Shown here: in pieces, positions 23,893-34,526 of the stretch | How the letters are laid out: every line of letters starts with the position of its first letter | Numbering within the stretch: position 1 is the first letter of the stretch | NCBI GenBank assembly: GCA_038233215.1 | Contig: JBBSML010000028.1 | Span: 1 to 34,735, forward strand | Length of the DNA: 34,735 bases | Reading direction: 5' to 3' | Source: JACDBZ01 sp038233215 | Lineage (GTDB): Bacteria > Chloroflexota > Limnocylindria > QHBO01 | Position numbers and translations under genes: made by a program | The notes under the pieces: model-generated | Told to the model about the DNA's origin: nothing | The model's input: only the letters and a program-made list of their open reading frames with translations | The model's database searches: none

Positions 23893-24171
23893 TCAGGCGG
23901 CGGGTGCCTGTCCTGCGTGGCCAGCGGTAAGCACCCGGTCGGACTCGATCGCAAACGTGCAGCGAGCACCGTCCAGACCCAGAATCCCGATCAACTGCTG
24001 ATCCACATACAGCTGCCGACAGGGTACGCACAGCGCGCCGGGGATGGCGAAGAAGAGTCGCTCATCGGCCGCCGGGTCGCGGAAGACGGTGTCGTACACG
24101 CTCGTGAGCAGCTCTCCGCTGCAGAAGCGGCAGGTCTCGATCGGTCGCGAACGACTCGTGCTTGCGGTCAT
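23893..24171 (-). CDS. Small CxxC (zinc-ribbon-like) protein of unknown function
   Basis: This 92-residue protein has two CxxC pairs, in ETCRFCSGEL and ALCVPCRQLYVD, spaced to bind one zinc, in the manner of YgiT-type or other short zinc ribbons. The middle (SVYDTVFRDPAADERLFFAIPG) and the C-terminus (IGILGLDGARCTFAIESDRVL) match no family I can name. On the minus strand TTGAGC and CATGCT, 17 bp apart, end about 6 bp before the ATG, so the transcript may be leaderless; there is no ribosome binding site at the right distance. It is not obviously linked to its neighbours. Confidence 0.65.
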   Translation of the reverse strand: MTASTSRSRPIETCRFCSGELLTSVYDTVFRDPAADERLFFAIPGALCVPCRQLYVDQQLIGILGLDGARCTFAIESDRVLTAGHAGQAPAA

Positions 24172-24400
24172 GAGCCGAGCATGCGAAACAGGGCACCTCC
24201 GCTCAATGGGACCGTTGGGCTATGCCACCGCGATCCGCCCCGGTACTTTCCGCTACCCGGGAACTGGTCGAGACCGCGGTTCATTCGGTCGTGAACCAGA
24301 TCTCGTCGTCCAGCCCGCGATGCCGGCTATTGGTGCGCGGTCGGAATGACGTCCCGCGCCATACCACCCGACACCGCTCTAGGGGCAGGTCGGTGGTGCC
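24172..24400. other. 229-bp gap between two minus-strand genes
   Basis: No RNA gene or coding frame could be supported here. The left edge holds the possible leaderless promoter (TTGAGC/CATGCT) of the small CxxC gene. No terminator with a T-tract was seen after the DUF1232 gene. Confidence 0.4.
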
Positions 24401-24802
24401 TCAGTCTGACTTGCCGAGCACGCCGCTCAATAGCGCAAATCCATCGGGCGTTCCGAGCCATCGGCGACGGAGCGCATCGTCACCGAGCCGCCGCCGCGTG
24501 TAGCGCAACACGATCACCGCCACCACCACATCATCGAGCGGTCCCAACACAGGAATGAACTCCGGGATGAGGTCGATTGGATTTAGTAGCCAGGCAAGCA
24601 GCCCGACCAGCGCCGCTCGGACACCGAACGGGACGGACCGATCTCGGATGAGGTCGCGGACAAGCCGCAACACATCGGGCACGATTCGGAGTAGCTCACC
24701 TACCTCAACGTTTCGGGGTCGGAATATCCAGAGCAGGACCAGGAACAGCAGCCAGACGCCGATCAGGCTGCCAACCGTGATCCAAACGATGCTCCAATCC
24801 AC
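24401..24802 (-). CDS. DUF1232 (YkvA-like) membrane protein
   Basis: This 133-residue protein has one strong N-terminal transmembrane helix (about residues 5-28) and then a DUF1232 domain: VPFGVRAALVGLLAWLLNPI, then DLIPEFIPVLGPLDDVVVAV, with the conserved P-x-D-L-I-P and D-D pattern. The domain is widespread and its function unknown. GTG 24802 is preceded by AGGA with about 8 nt spacing. It is separated from rsfS by about 135 bp and probably has its own promoter. Confidence 0.85.
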   Translation of the reverse strand: MDWSIVWITVGSLIGVWLLFLVLLWIFRPRNVEVGELLRIVPDVLRLVRDLIRDRSVPFGVRAALVGLLAWLLNPIDLIPEFIPVLGPLDDVVVAVIVLRYTRRRLGDDALRRRWLGTPDGFALLSGVLGKSD

Positions 24803-24937
24803 CGCTGCAATCCTGACAGTTAGTGCAGCAGCGCGGCCGATTTCATCGGCGCCGATTGGCGGACAGATTTTCGTGGCGTCCGGGAGCAGAGAGCATCGAG
24901 GCGGAGATCAACCAGCCCGTCACCGCCGAACCTGAGT

Positions 24938-25336
24938 TCAGACGATGCGGACGACCTGGGCGGCCTTGCTCCACAGGCGCTCCAGGCCGTAGTACTCGCG
25001 CTCCTCTGGGGCGAAGATATGGACGATCACGGTCCCGTAATCGAGGAGCACCCAGCGCGCCGACTGGCGACCCTCGAGGCCCATGGGACGGATGCCCTCG
25101 TCGCGCAGCTCGCCCACGATGGCGCTCGCCAGCGCATTGACCTGGCGGTCGCTGCGGCCGGAGCAGATGACGAAGAAGTCGGCCATGCTCGTCAGCTCCG
25201 CCGTGCGCAGCATGACGATGTCGTTGCCCTTCTTGTCGGATGCGATCTCCACGATCCGATGCGCCAGCTCGGCGGCATCGGCAGGAATCTCCACCCGGTC
25301 GTCGGGGACCTTCTCCTCAGCCGCCGAATCAGCCAC
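24938..25336 (-). CDS. rsfS: Ribosomal silencing factor RsfS (Iojap family)
   Basis: RsfS binds ribosomal protein L14 and blocks 30S-50S joining when nutrients are low. The 132-residue sequence has ELAHRIVEIASDKKGNDIVML, MADFFVICSGRSDRQVNALAS, GLEGRQSARWVLLDYGTVIVHIF and the end EEREYYGLERLW, all diagnostic. GTG 25336 starts 8 bp inside the end of nadD; the obgE-nadD-rsfS order is common in bacteria. Confidence 0.95.
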   Translation of the reverse strand: MADSAAEEKVPDDRVEIPADAAELAHRIVEIASDKKGNDIVMLRTAELTSMADFFVICSGRSDRQVNALASAIVGELRDEGIRPMGLEGRQSARWVLLDYGTVIVHIFAPEEREYYGLERLWSKAAQVVRIV

Positions 25337-25997
25337 GGCGGTACAGCTCTCGATCGATGATCAGCTCCTCCACGTCGCGGGGCACAAGGTAGCGGATGGT
25401 GCGCCCGGCCGCCACCCGGCGCCGGATCTCCGAAGCACTGACATCCAGTGACGGCCCCTCCAGCAGGTGGATCCGCGACGCACGATCGCCAAAGCGCTGC
25501 TCCAGGCTGGACCGATCCGGCAACGCCGAACCTGGTCTCGGACCGACCGCCCACTCGATCTCTGCGAGCAGCCGATCCGGCTCGCGCCACGTGTCGATCT
25601 GGGCGAGGGAATCGGCCGCCATGATCAGCAGCAGCTGGGTGTCGGGATGCATCCGCTTGAGCTCAGCGACGCTATCGATCGTGTACGACGGCCCCGGCCG
25701 CTCCATTTCGAGGCCGCTCAGCTCGAACGTCGGATCCGGGTTGATCGCAAGGCGCGTCATGAGCAGCCGGTCGCTAGGGCGGGACATGATCCGGCCGCCC
25801 TTATGCGGCGGTTGGGCGGCCGGCATGAACAGCACGCTGTCCAGGTCCAAGCCATCGGCGGCAAGGCTGGCCAACCACAGGTGCCCGACGTGCGGCGGAT
25901 CAAAGGTGCCGCCGAGCACTCCGACGCGGCGTGGCGGCTCAGCCGACACCGCCGGCACGCCAGTGGCCGGGGCCACTGATTCGGGCGCCATCAGCAT
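25329..25997 (-). CDS. nadD: Nicotinate-nucleotide adenylyltransferase (NadD)
   Basis: NadD makes nicotinate adenine dinucleotide from NaMN and ATP, the penultimate step to NAD. The nucleotidyltransferase signature GGTFDPPHVGHLWLA is present, with MPAAQPPHKGG in the substrate site and the C-terminal DVSASEIRRRVAAGR (ISxTxxR equivalent). Three starts are possible: ATG 26024 (19 bp inside obgE), 25997 and 25991. I use 25997, just after the obgE stop, because no start has a clear ribosome binding site; it leaves 25 residues before the signature. The protein is about 222 residues, a normal length. Confidence 0.93.
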   Translation of the reverse strand: MLMAPESVAPATGVPAVSAEPPRRVGVLGGTFDPPHVGHLWLASLAADGLDLDSVLFMPAAQPPHKGGRIMSRPSDRLLMTRLAINPDPTFELSGLEMERPGPSYTIDSVAELKRMHPDTQLLLIMAADSLAQIDTWREPDRLLAEIEWAVGPRPGSALPDRSSLEQRFGDRASRIHLLEGPSLDVSASEIRRRVAAGRTIRYLVPRDVEELIIDRELYRRG

Positions 25998-26005
25998 GGC
26001 GGCGC

Positions 26006-27301
26006 TCAATCGTCGTCTCCCCATTCGAGCTCAATGGGGCCGATGTAGACGGTCGTGCCGGCGCGCGCGCCCTGGCGGCGCAGCTCGGCATCGATCCCAA
26101 GCCGCTCCAGGCGGCGCCAGAATCGATCGCGCGACTCCTCGTTCTCAAAGTCGGTCCGTGCCGCGCCGAGCTCAATTCGGTGGCCGCGGACCCTGAAGCC
26201 ATCTGCCTCGGCGACCACCTCCCAACCCTCCGCCAGGGGGTCGAAACGATGGACCCTCATCTCCTCATCGGCAGGGCGCGACTCCTCCGCGATCGTGGCC
26301 TCTCCGAGCGCCTGACCGAGCGTCGCGCGGAGTGCCTCCAGCCCAGTCCCGTCGTGCGCGCTGACGCCAATCGGCTGCATGCCTTCCGCGCCGAGGTCCT
26401 TGCGCAGCCGTGGCCATCGCTTGTTCACCTCCGGCAGGTCGAGCTTGGTGACCACCAGCGGCATTGGACGATCCATCAGCGCCGGGTCGTGGAGGCGCAG
26501 CTCGTCCGCGACGGCACGCCACTCCTCGACGGGATCGGGGGCGGCCCCATCGACCACGCCGACGATGACGCGCGTGCGCTCGACGTGGCGCAGGAAATGA
26601 TGCCCAAGTCCTCGACCCTCGTTGGCACCCTCGATCAGGCCCGGTACGTCCGCGATAACCGTGTTGCGGTCCTCGTCGAGCGCCATGACCCCCAAGTTGG
26701 GCGTGAGCGTCGTGAACGGGTAGGCGCCGACCTCGGGGCGTGCCTCGGTCAGGGCAGCCAGGAGCGTGGACTTGCCGGCGTTTGGCGCACCGACGAGACC
26801 GATGTCGGCAATCAGCTTGAGCTCTAGCTCGATCCGCAGCTCCTGGCCGGGTGTCCCCTTCTCGGCGTGCTTGGGCGCGCGGTGGGTTGCGCTGGCGAAA
26901 TGCACGTTCCCGCGCCCTCCGCGCCCGCCGTGCGCGACGAGCAGGCGTGCATCCGCCTCCATCAGCTCGCCGACGAACTCGCCGTCAGGCTGCGTGCGGA
27001 CGAGTGTCCCCGGCGGCACGCGGATCGTCACGTCGGGCGCATTCTTCCCATGCGCGCGGCGACCCATGCCCTTTCCCCCATCCGCGGCACGAAAATGACG
27101 CTGACGCTTGAAGTCGCCCAGCGTCGTCATGCCAGCCTCGACGACCAGGATGACGCTGCCACCGCGGCCGCCATCCCCTCCGTCGGGACCGCCGCGCGGA
27201 ACGTGCGCCTCGCGACGGAAGGAAGAGGCGCCATCGCCGCCAGCGCCACCGGAAACGAGGATGCGGGCACGGTCAGCGAACAAGGGTGGTCGAACCGCCA
27301 T
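26006..27301 (-). CDS. obgE: GTPase ObgE/CgtA
   Basis: Obg is an essential GTPase in 50S ribosome assembly and stress signalling. The 431-residue protein has the glycine-rich Obg domain (residues about 5-160, with PRGGPDGGDGGRGGSV), then the G domain with G1 GAPNAGKST, G3 DVPGLIEGA, G4 TKLD and G5 SAHDG. A C-terminal OCT domain is present (about 345-425: FRVRGHRIELGAARTDFENE). ATG 27301 is the best start although no strong ribosome binding site is visible. The rplU and rpmA genes that often precede obgE are not here. Confidence 0.96.
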   Translation of the reverse strand: MAVRPPLFADRARILVSGGAGGDGASSFRREAHVPRGGPDGGDGGRGGSVILVVEAGMTTLGDFKRQRHFRAADGGKGMGRRAHGKNAPDVTIRVPPGTLVRTQPDGEFVGELMEADARLLVAHGGRGGRGNVHFASATHRAPKHAEKGTPGQELRIELELKLIADIGLVGAPNAGKSTLLAALTEARPEVGAYPFTTLTPNLGVMALDEDRNTVIADVPGLIEGANEGRGLGHHFLRHVERTRVIVGVVDGAAPDPVEEWRAVADELRLHDPALMDRPMPLVVTKLDLPEVNKRWPRLRKDLGAEGMQPIGVSAHDGTGLEALRATLGQALGEATIAEESRPADEEMRVHRFDPLAEGWEVVAEADGFRVRGHRIELGAARTDFENEESRDRFWRRLERLGIDAELRRQGARAGTTVYIGPIELEWGDDD

Positions 27302-27484
27302 TCATCGAGGCGATCGCACTGGGCGGTTCCGCGCCGCGCGACGCCCGCACTGGAACGAGGTCCGAGACTCGCTTCGACGCATGGTTCATGCTGGCGCGGC
27401 CTCGGTATTTCGTGGGAAGCGCACGGGAACGGACCTTCGGGCGAGATTGCCTCGACAGATCGAGGCGAAGGTCCGAATCAGAGC

Positions 27485-28399
27485 CTAGAGGTAGAGCTGA
27501 GGGTTGTCGATCATGCCGTTCACGAACACCTCGAAGTGAACGTGCGGCCCGGTGCACATGCCGGTACAGCCGACACCGCCGATACCCTGACCGGCCGCGA
27601 CGTATTGACCCGGGCTGACCCAGATCGAGCCGAGATGGTTGTAGACGGTCACGATCCCATTGCCGTGATCGATGCTGATCACGTTGCCACCGCCGTTGTT
27701 GCGCCAGCCGCCGGAGGTTACGACCCCTGCCTGGGCGGCGACGACCTGTGCACCGTATGGCGCTGCAATATCGACGGCCAGGTGACCGGCATGGAAGCCC
27801 TGGCTGTAAGAGCCGCCTGGGACCGGGAACACGAACCGCGGGGCGACCGGAGCCGGGGCGACCGGAGCCGGGGCGACCGGAGCCGGGACGGCGGGAGCCG
27901 GGACGGCGGGAGCCGGGACGGCGGCACCACGTGACGTGGGACCGGTGCTGATGGCGACTTCGCCGACTGCGCTCGGAGCGGGTAGTGGGGTGGCATCCGG
28001 ATCGATGGCGACCGGCGTCGGCAGGGGCTCTGGAGTCGGAACCTGTGCACGTGCACCACGGTCGACCGGCGGAAGGTCGCCTGCTGAGAGCGACGACCGG
28101 GTGTGGACCGAGGGAGTGGAAGCTGGCGAATCGGCGGCAGCACCGCGGACCGCGGACACGATCGACGGGAAGCCGGTCTCGACCCGAGTGCTCGTCGTGG
28201 CGTTCGGTCGGCTGCTCTGCGCCTGGGCGATGCCGGCGGCAGAGGCGATGATGACAAGGCTGACCACCGAGAGGTGGGCGATGACTCGGGTCGGCAGGTG
28301 GCTTTCGGTGAAGCGGCGGTAACGCCGTCGCAGATCAGGCAATAGAAGTCCAACTCCGCCTAGGAATGATCGAGTTAACGCTGCCGCACGAGCCGCCAC
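27485..28399 (-). CDS. M23-family metallopeptidase with Ala/Pro/Val linker
   Basis: This is a membrane-anchored or secreted LytM-type endopeptidase expected to cut peptidoglycan cross-bridges. A basic N-terminus (LRRRYRRFTESHLPTR) is followed by one hydrophobic helix. A low-complexity Ser/Thr/Pro/Ala region ends in PAPAV/PAPVA repeats, and then comes the M23 domain: FVFPVPGGSYSQGFHAGHLAVDIAAP (zinc ligands in HLAVD) and GPHVHFEV (HxH). All zinc ligands are present. The start is uncertain: the frame opens at TTG 28486, but a promoter-like TTGACC-18 bp-TACCAT (28486-28457) overlaps it, so GTG 28399 or TTG 28342 is more likely. Confidence 0.85.
   Translation of the reverse strand: MAARAAALTRSFLGGVGLLLPDLRRRYRRFTESHLPTRVIAHLSVVSLVIIASAAGIAQAQSSRPNATTSTRVETGFPSIVSAVRGAAADSPASTPSVHTRSSLSAGDLPPVDRGARAQVPTPEPLPTPVAIDPDATPLPAPSAVGEVAISTGPTSRGAAVPAPAVPAPAVPAPVAPAPVAPAPVAPRFVFPVPGGSYSQGFHAGHLAVDIAAPYGAQVVAAQAGVVTSGGWRNNGGGNVISIDHGNGIVTVYNHLGSIWVSPGQYVAAGQGIGGVGCTGMCTGPHVHFEVFVNGMIDNPQLYL
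27841..27927 (-). repeat. 15-bp tandem repeat within the M23 peptidase linker
   Basis: Three identical 15-bp units (27841-27885; GGGCGACCGGAGCCG on the plus strand), two variant units (GGACGGCGGGAGCCG, 27886-27915) and a partial unit encode five-residue PAPVA and PAPAV steps. The unit length keeps the frame, so copy number could change linker length without breaking the gene. Confidence 0.9.
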
Positions 28400-28456
28400 A
28401 TCGGTCGATCCGAGAGTCGCTTCCCCCGCGCCGATGGGCCGGTTGCGTGCGGCGCC

Positions 28457-28486
28457 ATGGTACCAGCGCTCATCAACGCGGGTCAA
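28457..28486 (-). promoter_or_regulatory. Predicted promoter of the M23 peptidase gene
   Basis: On the minus strand TTGACC (28486-28481) and TACCAT (28462-28457) are 18 bp apart. It lies in the space after the amidase gene and would start transcription near 28450, before the two preferred start codons of the peptidase gene. Confidence 0.4.
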
Positions 28487-28545
28487 ACGGGAAAGAGGGG
28501 CAACGGAGCCCGTACCTCCGGATCAAAGGGACGGCGTGCGCCCGT

Positions 28546-29928
28546 CTAGGGCGTTTGGCTGGAGACCTGAAGCGCCGGAGAGCCCAGGTCCGCTGTGGTC
28601 GTGCCATCAACCATGATCGAGATCCATGCCAGCGAGCGTGCCTCGGGAGCGGACGGCAGCTCCACGGACAGCACCACCGACTCCCCTGGACCCAGCGGCG
28701 GTACGGGAGTATCCAGCCCTGCCAGCTCGGTCGGCGGCACGGCGAGATAGGGCTGATCCGATGCGGTCCAGCCCGCCACGAGCTCGGCACCCGAAGGCCA
28801 TTCGGTGATGCCCGTATTCGTCAGGCGCAGCGAGATCGGGCCAGCCGGGGCGACCGGCGCCCACAACAACGGTCCTTCGCCCTCCACCGGAGATGGCCTG
28901 GCCCCACTCGATTGATCGGCGAGGCTGATTCGCGCCGCGAGATTGCGTCCACCGAGGAACTCGGCCACACCGAGGAGCAGTCCTTGGGCGACTGCCTCCT
29001 GTCCCTCGGTTGAGGCAAGCAGGTCATGCTCGCTGCGCAGCGTGATCGAGCCCACTTCGGCGAGCACCACCGGCATCAGTCCTCCACGCGTCGGCTGCGC
29101 CAGGGGATCGGCGCGTTCCGGCGTCAGCTCCAGGAGGGGGGGTGCCACTAGGTAGAAGTTGTGCGCGGTGATCCCGCGGTCGCCTCGCTCATAGTTGGCG
29201 ATCGGATCCAGGCGCTCGACGACACCATCCTGCACCGCTTCCGCCAACGTGGCGGTTGCTGTGACACCCCAGGGAGTCTCATCGGTGTAAAAGGTCTCGC
29301 TGAAAGCGATCTCGATGCGCTGCCCACCGTCGCTGGGCGAATTGATATGGATACTGACGAGCACATCCGCCTGCACAACATTCGCGAGATCCAGCCGCGC
29401 CTGGAGCTCGTCGCGCGTGCGTGTCGCCTCCGGCACGTCGGGACCGAAGCCGGCCAGGCCGTCGCCGTTCACGTCGCGCCACGGCGGACCCTCACAATCG
29501 AGGGGCGGATAATTGTCGCCGGCCAGGGCCTCGTCCTCCTCGCGGATCATCATCACACCGATGCCCTGCTCTGACAGCAGGTCTCGCAGCTTCAGCGCGA
29601 TCTGCAGCGTCAGCGTCTTTTCGGCCAGCTGCTCGCCACGCTCCGACGGATCGGGCACGCCCCAGTCGAGACATCCCCCATGGCCGGCGTCGATGGCGAC
29701 CACGATCGCTGCCGGATTCGGCGGGTAGACCGTGCTGTCGGATCCGGGCGCCACCTCGATCCCACCGGGGACCAGCTCTGCCGAGGCAGACGGGGCCGCA
29801 ACGGTGCGCGGCGGCGGCACGACGGACGGGGGCGGGGCAACGCTGGGAGTGACTGCCGGCGTGCTGCATCCGACGGCCGCCAGTGCCAGGACGAGGAGGG
29901 AGCCTAGGTGAAGCGCGTTGCGCCGCAT
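28546..29928 (-). CDS. Lipoprotein N-acetylmuramoyl-L-alanine amidase (Amidase_3)
   Basis: This 460-residue enzyme should cleave the bond between MurNAc and the stem peptide. It has a lipoprotein signal ending in LAAVGC (Cys at about 21) and a Pro/Ser-rich linker. The Amidase_3 domain (about residues 75-325) carries the zinc His in VVAIDAGHGG, a Glu in GEQLAEKTLTL, the second His in VSIHINS and the catalytic Glu in VLAEVGSITL. The C-terminal 110 residues contain LRLTNTGITEWPSGAELVAGW and VPPLGPGESVVLSVELPSAP, resembling the Ig-like fold of NBR1-type domains; that assignment is tentative. It sits directly after rho with an 8-bp gap. Confidence 0.88.
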   Translation of the reverse strand: MRRNALHLGSLLVLALAAVGCSTPAVTPSVAPPPSVVPPPRTVAAPSASAELVPGGIEVAPGSDSTVYPPNPAAIVVAIDAGHGGCLDWGVPDPSERGEQLAEKTLTLQIALKLRDLLSEQGIGVMMIREEDEALAGDNYPPLDCEGPPWRDVNGDGLAGFGPDVPEATRTRDELQARLDLANVVQADVLVSIHINSPSDGGQRIEIAFSETFYTDETPWGVTATATLAEAVQDGVVERLDPIANYERGDRGITAHNFYLVAPPLLELTPERADPLAQPTRGGLMPVVLAEVGSITLRSEHDLLASTEGQEAVAQGLLLGVAEFLGGRNLAARISLADQSSGARPSPVEGEGPLLWAPVAPAGPISLRLTNTGITEWPSGAELVAGWTASDQPYLAVPPTELAGLDTPVPPLGPGESVVLSVELPSAPEARSLAWISIMVDGTTTADLGSPALQVSSQTP

Positions 29929-29936
29929 ACCAGGGC

Positions 29937-31415
29937 CTATGAGCGCTCCGATGCCTCGACACTCTTGCTGAGCGACACGAGGAACTCGGCGTTATTCGGC
30001 GTCTTGCCGAGTCGCTGCATGAGCAGCTCGATCCCCTCATTGGGACCAACCGCGCTCAGCATGCGGCGCATGGTCCACACCATGCGAAGCTCATTCTCGT
30101 CGAGAAGCAGCTCCTCGCGACGGGTGCCCGAACGCAGGACATCGATGGCCGGAAAGATGCGCTTCTCGCTCAGCTTGCGGTCGAGCGCCAGCTCCATGTT
30201 GCCGGTGCCCTTGAATTCCTCGTAGATCACGTCGTCCATGCGCGAACCGGTGTCGACCAGGCAGGTGGCAATGATCGTCAGCGATCCACCGTGCTCGATG
30301 TTGCGCGCCGCACCGAAGAACCGCTTCGGCGGATAGAGCGCCACCGGGTCCACGCCGCCCGAGAGCGTCTTGCCCGATGCCGGCAGGGCGAGATTGTAGG
30401 CGCGAGCGAGACGGGTGATCGAGTCGAGCAGGATCACCACGTCGCGGCCGGTCTCGACCTGGCGCTTCGCGATCTCCAGGCACATCTCGGCCACGCGCGT
30501 GTGATTCTCGGTCGGCTCATCGAACGTGGACGAGTAGATCTCGCCGTCGACGTTGCGCTGCATATCGGTGACCTCCTCCGGCCGCTCGCCAATGAGCGCG
30601 ACCATGAGGAGTGCTTCGGGATGGTTCTCGGTGATGCCCGACGCGATGTGCTTGAGGACGGTCGTCTTGCCGGCCTTGGCGGGCGACAGGATCAAGCCGC
30701 GCTGCCCCATGCCGACGGGGCTGATCAGATTGATCAGGCGCTGGGTCAGGTTCTTCTGATCCGTCTCGAGATCGAACATCTCGTCGGGGAAGACGGGCAC
30801 CAGTGCGTCGAAGTTGGGCCGGCGCTTGGCGACCTCGGGTGCCACTCCGTTGACAGTGTCGACCCGCAGCATGCCCCAGTACTTCTCCTGGTCCTTCGGC
30901 GGACGTGTCTGGCCGGTGACCCGGTCACCCGTTCGCAGCCCAAATCGGCGCACCTGGGAGGTGCTGACGTAGATGTCGTCGTTGGACGGCATGACGCCGT
31001 TCACACGCAGGAAGCCGAAGCCCTCGTCCACGATCTCGAGGATGCCCTCGGCCTCGCCGGACTGCCCGTTGCGCTCCTGTGACTGAGCCGGGGCCAACTG
31101 GACAACGTCCAGCAGCTTCAGGACCAGATCGGAGTGCTCGAGCGTCTCGTTTCCCTCGATCTGGTGCTCCGCCGCCAGCTCGCGCAGCTCGTCGATCGGC
31201 TTCGCCTGGAGGTCGCCCAGGTTCATCCCCGGCTCATCAGCATCTGACGGAAACGGGCCGGTGAAGATCGAGGAGTACTGGCCCGATGCGTAGTCGTTCC
31301 GCCGCCGCGGGGCGTAGCCACCGCGCTGCTGCTGTTGTGGCTGTCGACGTGGAGCCGTGTCCTGGCGGCGTCGCGATCGTCGACGCTGTTGCTGTGGACG
31401 AGCTTCGTCGTTCAT
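29937..31415 (-). CDS. rho: Transcription termination factor Rho
   Basis: Rho is the hexameric ATP-dependent RNA helicase that terminates transcripts. The 492-residue protein has a Gln/Arg-rich disordered N-terminus (about 1-45), a Rho_N helix bundle (PIDELRELAAEHQIEG), and a cold-shock-like RNA-binding domain (GILEIVDEGFGFLRV). The RecA-type motor has Walker A in SPAKAGKTT, Walker B in VVILLDSITRLARAYN, Q-loop VDPVALYPPKRFFG and R-loop EEFKGTGNMEL. GAGG about 6 nt before ATG 31415 supports the start. Confidence 0.96.
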   Translation of the reverse strand: MNDEARPQQQRRRSRRRQDTAPRRQPQQQQRGGYAPRRRNDYASGQYSSIFTGPFPSDADEPGMNLGDLQAKPIDELRELAAEHQIEGNETLEHSDLVLKLLDVVQLAPAQSQERNGQSGEAEGILEIVDEGFGFLRVNGVMPSNDDIYVSTSQVRRFGLRTGDRVTGQTRPPKDQEKYWGMLRVDTVNGVAPEVAKRRPNFDALVPVFPDEMFDLETDQKNLTQRLINLISPVGMGQRGLILSPAKAGKTTVLKHIASGITENHPEALLMVALIGERPEEVTDMQRNVDGEIYSSTFDEPTENHTRVAEMCLEIAKRQVETGRDVVILLDSITRLARAYNLALPASGKTLSGGVDPVALYPPKRFFGAARNIEHGGSLTIIATCLVDTGSRMDDVIYEEFKGTGNMELALDRKLSEKRIFPAIDVLRSGTRREELLLDENELRMVWTMRRMLSAVGPNEGIELLMQRLGKTPNNAEFLVSLSKSVEASERS

Positions 31416-31613
31416 GACCGCCTCGCCTGACAGGGGTGCTTCATGTAGGAAGTGACCTCGATGAGCGTCTCGGGTGCCGTCCCTGCTGCGCGACCCTCGG
31501 GCCCATGGTCGGGTTCGAGTGAGTGGGGGCAGGAGCGGCTATGTGGAACAGGCCGGACCGGGGGTCGTTGCCGCGGCCGTGCGCTGAGTGCTCGGGATGG
31601 GTGGGGTCAACGG
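31416..31613. other. 198-bp gap upstream of rho
   Basis: This holds the rho leader on the minus strand. I see no coding frame with support and no clear promoter. Many Rho genes are autoregulated by termination in the leader, but no specific evidence for that is visible here. Confidence 0.35.
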
Positions 31614-32755
31614 TCAGACCTTGCGGGTCCCGGCACGAGTGGTGATGTTGGGTCCCCCGTATCCGCTCATCTCGCCGATGAGCCGCGTCCGTATCTGACG
31701 CAGAACGGGTCTCCAGTCCAGGACACTATAACCGAACTGGCCGACAACGTCATCGACGTTCGACATGGCCGCGAGCGTTGCGGCGTGCGCCCGGGCCTCC
31801 TCATTCGCCCACCAGTCGCTCCCGAACCGGCTCGACAATCGCTCGCCGATGGCCCCGGCCAACATGATGCGCCCGAGCTCGGCCACCGACGAGAACGGCG
31901 CGCCGATGTCGACCAGGTACGCGGCCTCGGGCGCGGCGACGCCGGTCGTGTGCCCGACGATGCCGCTGAAATACGCGCGCTGGAGCGCCTCTTCATCGGT
32001 CCGGTAGAGGCGCATTTCGTAGTGAACGTGAGCCACCAGGCGGCGCAGGCGCCACAACCGGATGAACGCCACGAAATCCGCGAAGGAGGCGATCTCATGG
32101 GGCGCCACGTGAAGGGCGCCTCCCAGCCAGCTCGGATCACCGACGAGCGACCGGTACAGTTCCGACACCGCCATGGCTGGCACGCCGTCATTCGCATCAT
32201 GCCCGGCGAGCCCGGATTCGCCGGACCGCCAGCCCTCGCCGTGGCGCGTGTCGCTCGCACCCCTGCCCGCCTCGCCGACCGCACGCTTTAGGTCACGTTC
32301 GCCGAACCACTGCGACCAGGCCGACCCTCGCTGGATGTGCCACAGGTCTGCGAGCGTGGCGTCTCCCTGCTCGATGCCGATCAGCGCGAGATATCGGCGC
32401 AGGGCAGCGTAGTAGACCGTCTCCGATTGAATCGCGAACTCCTCGAGCTCGAGCGTCAGGGCTTCGACGTCGCTGCCGGCAGAGAGCGCCGCTGCGACAC
32501 CGTCATCCGTGCGTCGAGCGGCGAGACGCTCGCGATACCGAGGATTCAGAGCCTCCAACGCTTCGATCCAGCCCGCGAAAAGTCCGTCGCGCTCGCTACG
32601 ATCATCGATCGATGCGATCCGCGCCTCGAGCGTGCGGAACGGAATTCGCTGGCCGTGCCACACGACGACCGCATCACGCTCAGCGGCAGCAATCGCCGCG
32701 TCCAGGTCATCCGTGACGGGTCGCAGCGCCGGTACCCCGGCGGAGGTGTCGGTGG

Positions 32756-32759
<4 letters not shown>
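31614..32759 (-). CDS. Uncharacterised protein translationally coupled to pyrG
   Basis: This 381-residue, largely helical protein is not confidently recognised. Its ATG at 32759 overlaps the pyrG stop (ATGA), so the two are co-translated; longer in-frame starts lie inside pyrG. The N-terminal part (FRTLEARIASIDDRSERDGL, then NPRYRERLAARR) and the tail (SRFGSDWWANEEARAHAATL, then FGYSVLDWRPVLRQ) recall the helical scaffold of M3-type oligopeptidases, but the HExxH zinc motif is absent. A low-complexity insert rich in Gly, Ser and His lies at about residues 185-215. There is no signal peptide or transmembrane helix. A degenerate, non-catalytic relative of M3 peptidases is a weak hypothesis. Confidence 0.75.
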
Positions 32760-34456
<1,697 letters not shown>

Positions 34457-34526
34457 CCGTTCGGGTCCTCCGCGAGCGGCTTTGCGTGTCGGGATGGCCA
34501 CGACTCGCGAGCAGAGGCGCCGGGGT

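Noticed and set aside
27841..27927. Tandem repeats considered as a CRISPR array
   Set aside because: Units are 15 bp, directly adjacent without spacers, and encode an in-frame protein linker.
26867..27934. A 355-codon plus-strand frame opposite obgE and the M23 gene
   Set aside because: It is antisense to two well-supported genes, and its repetitive end (RGDRS units) is the reverse reading of the PAPVA tandem repeat.
31510..31530. A GGTTCGAGT sequence resembling a tRNA T loop upstream of rho
   Set aside because: No acceptor, D or anticodon stems can be formed around it.
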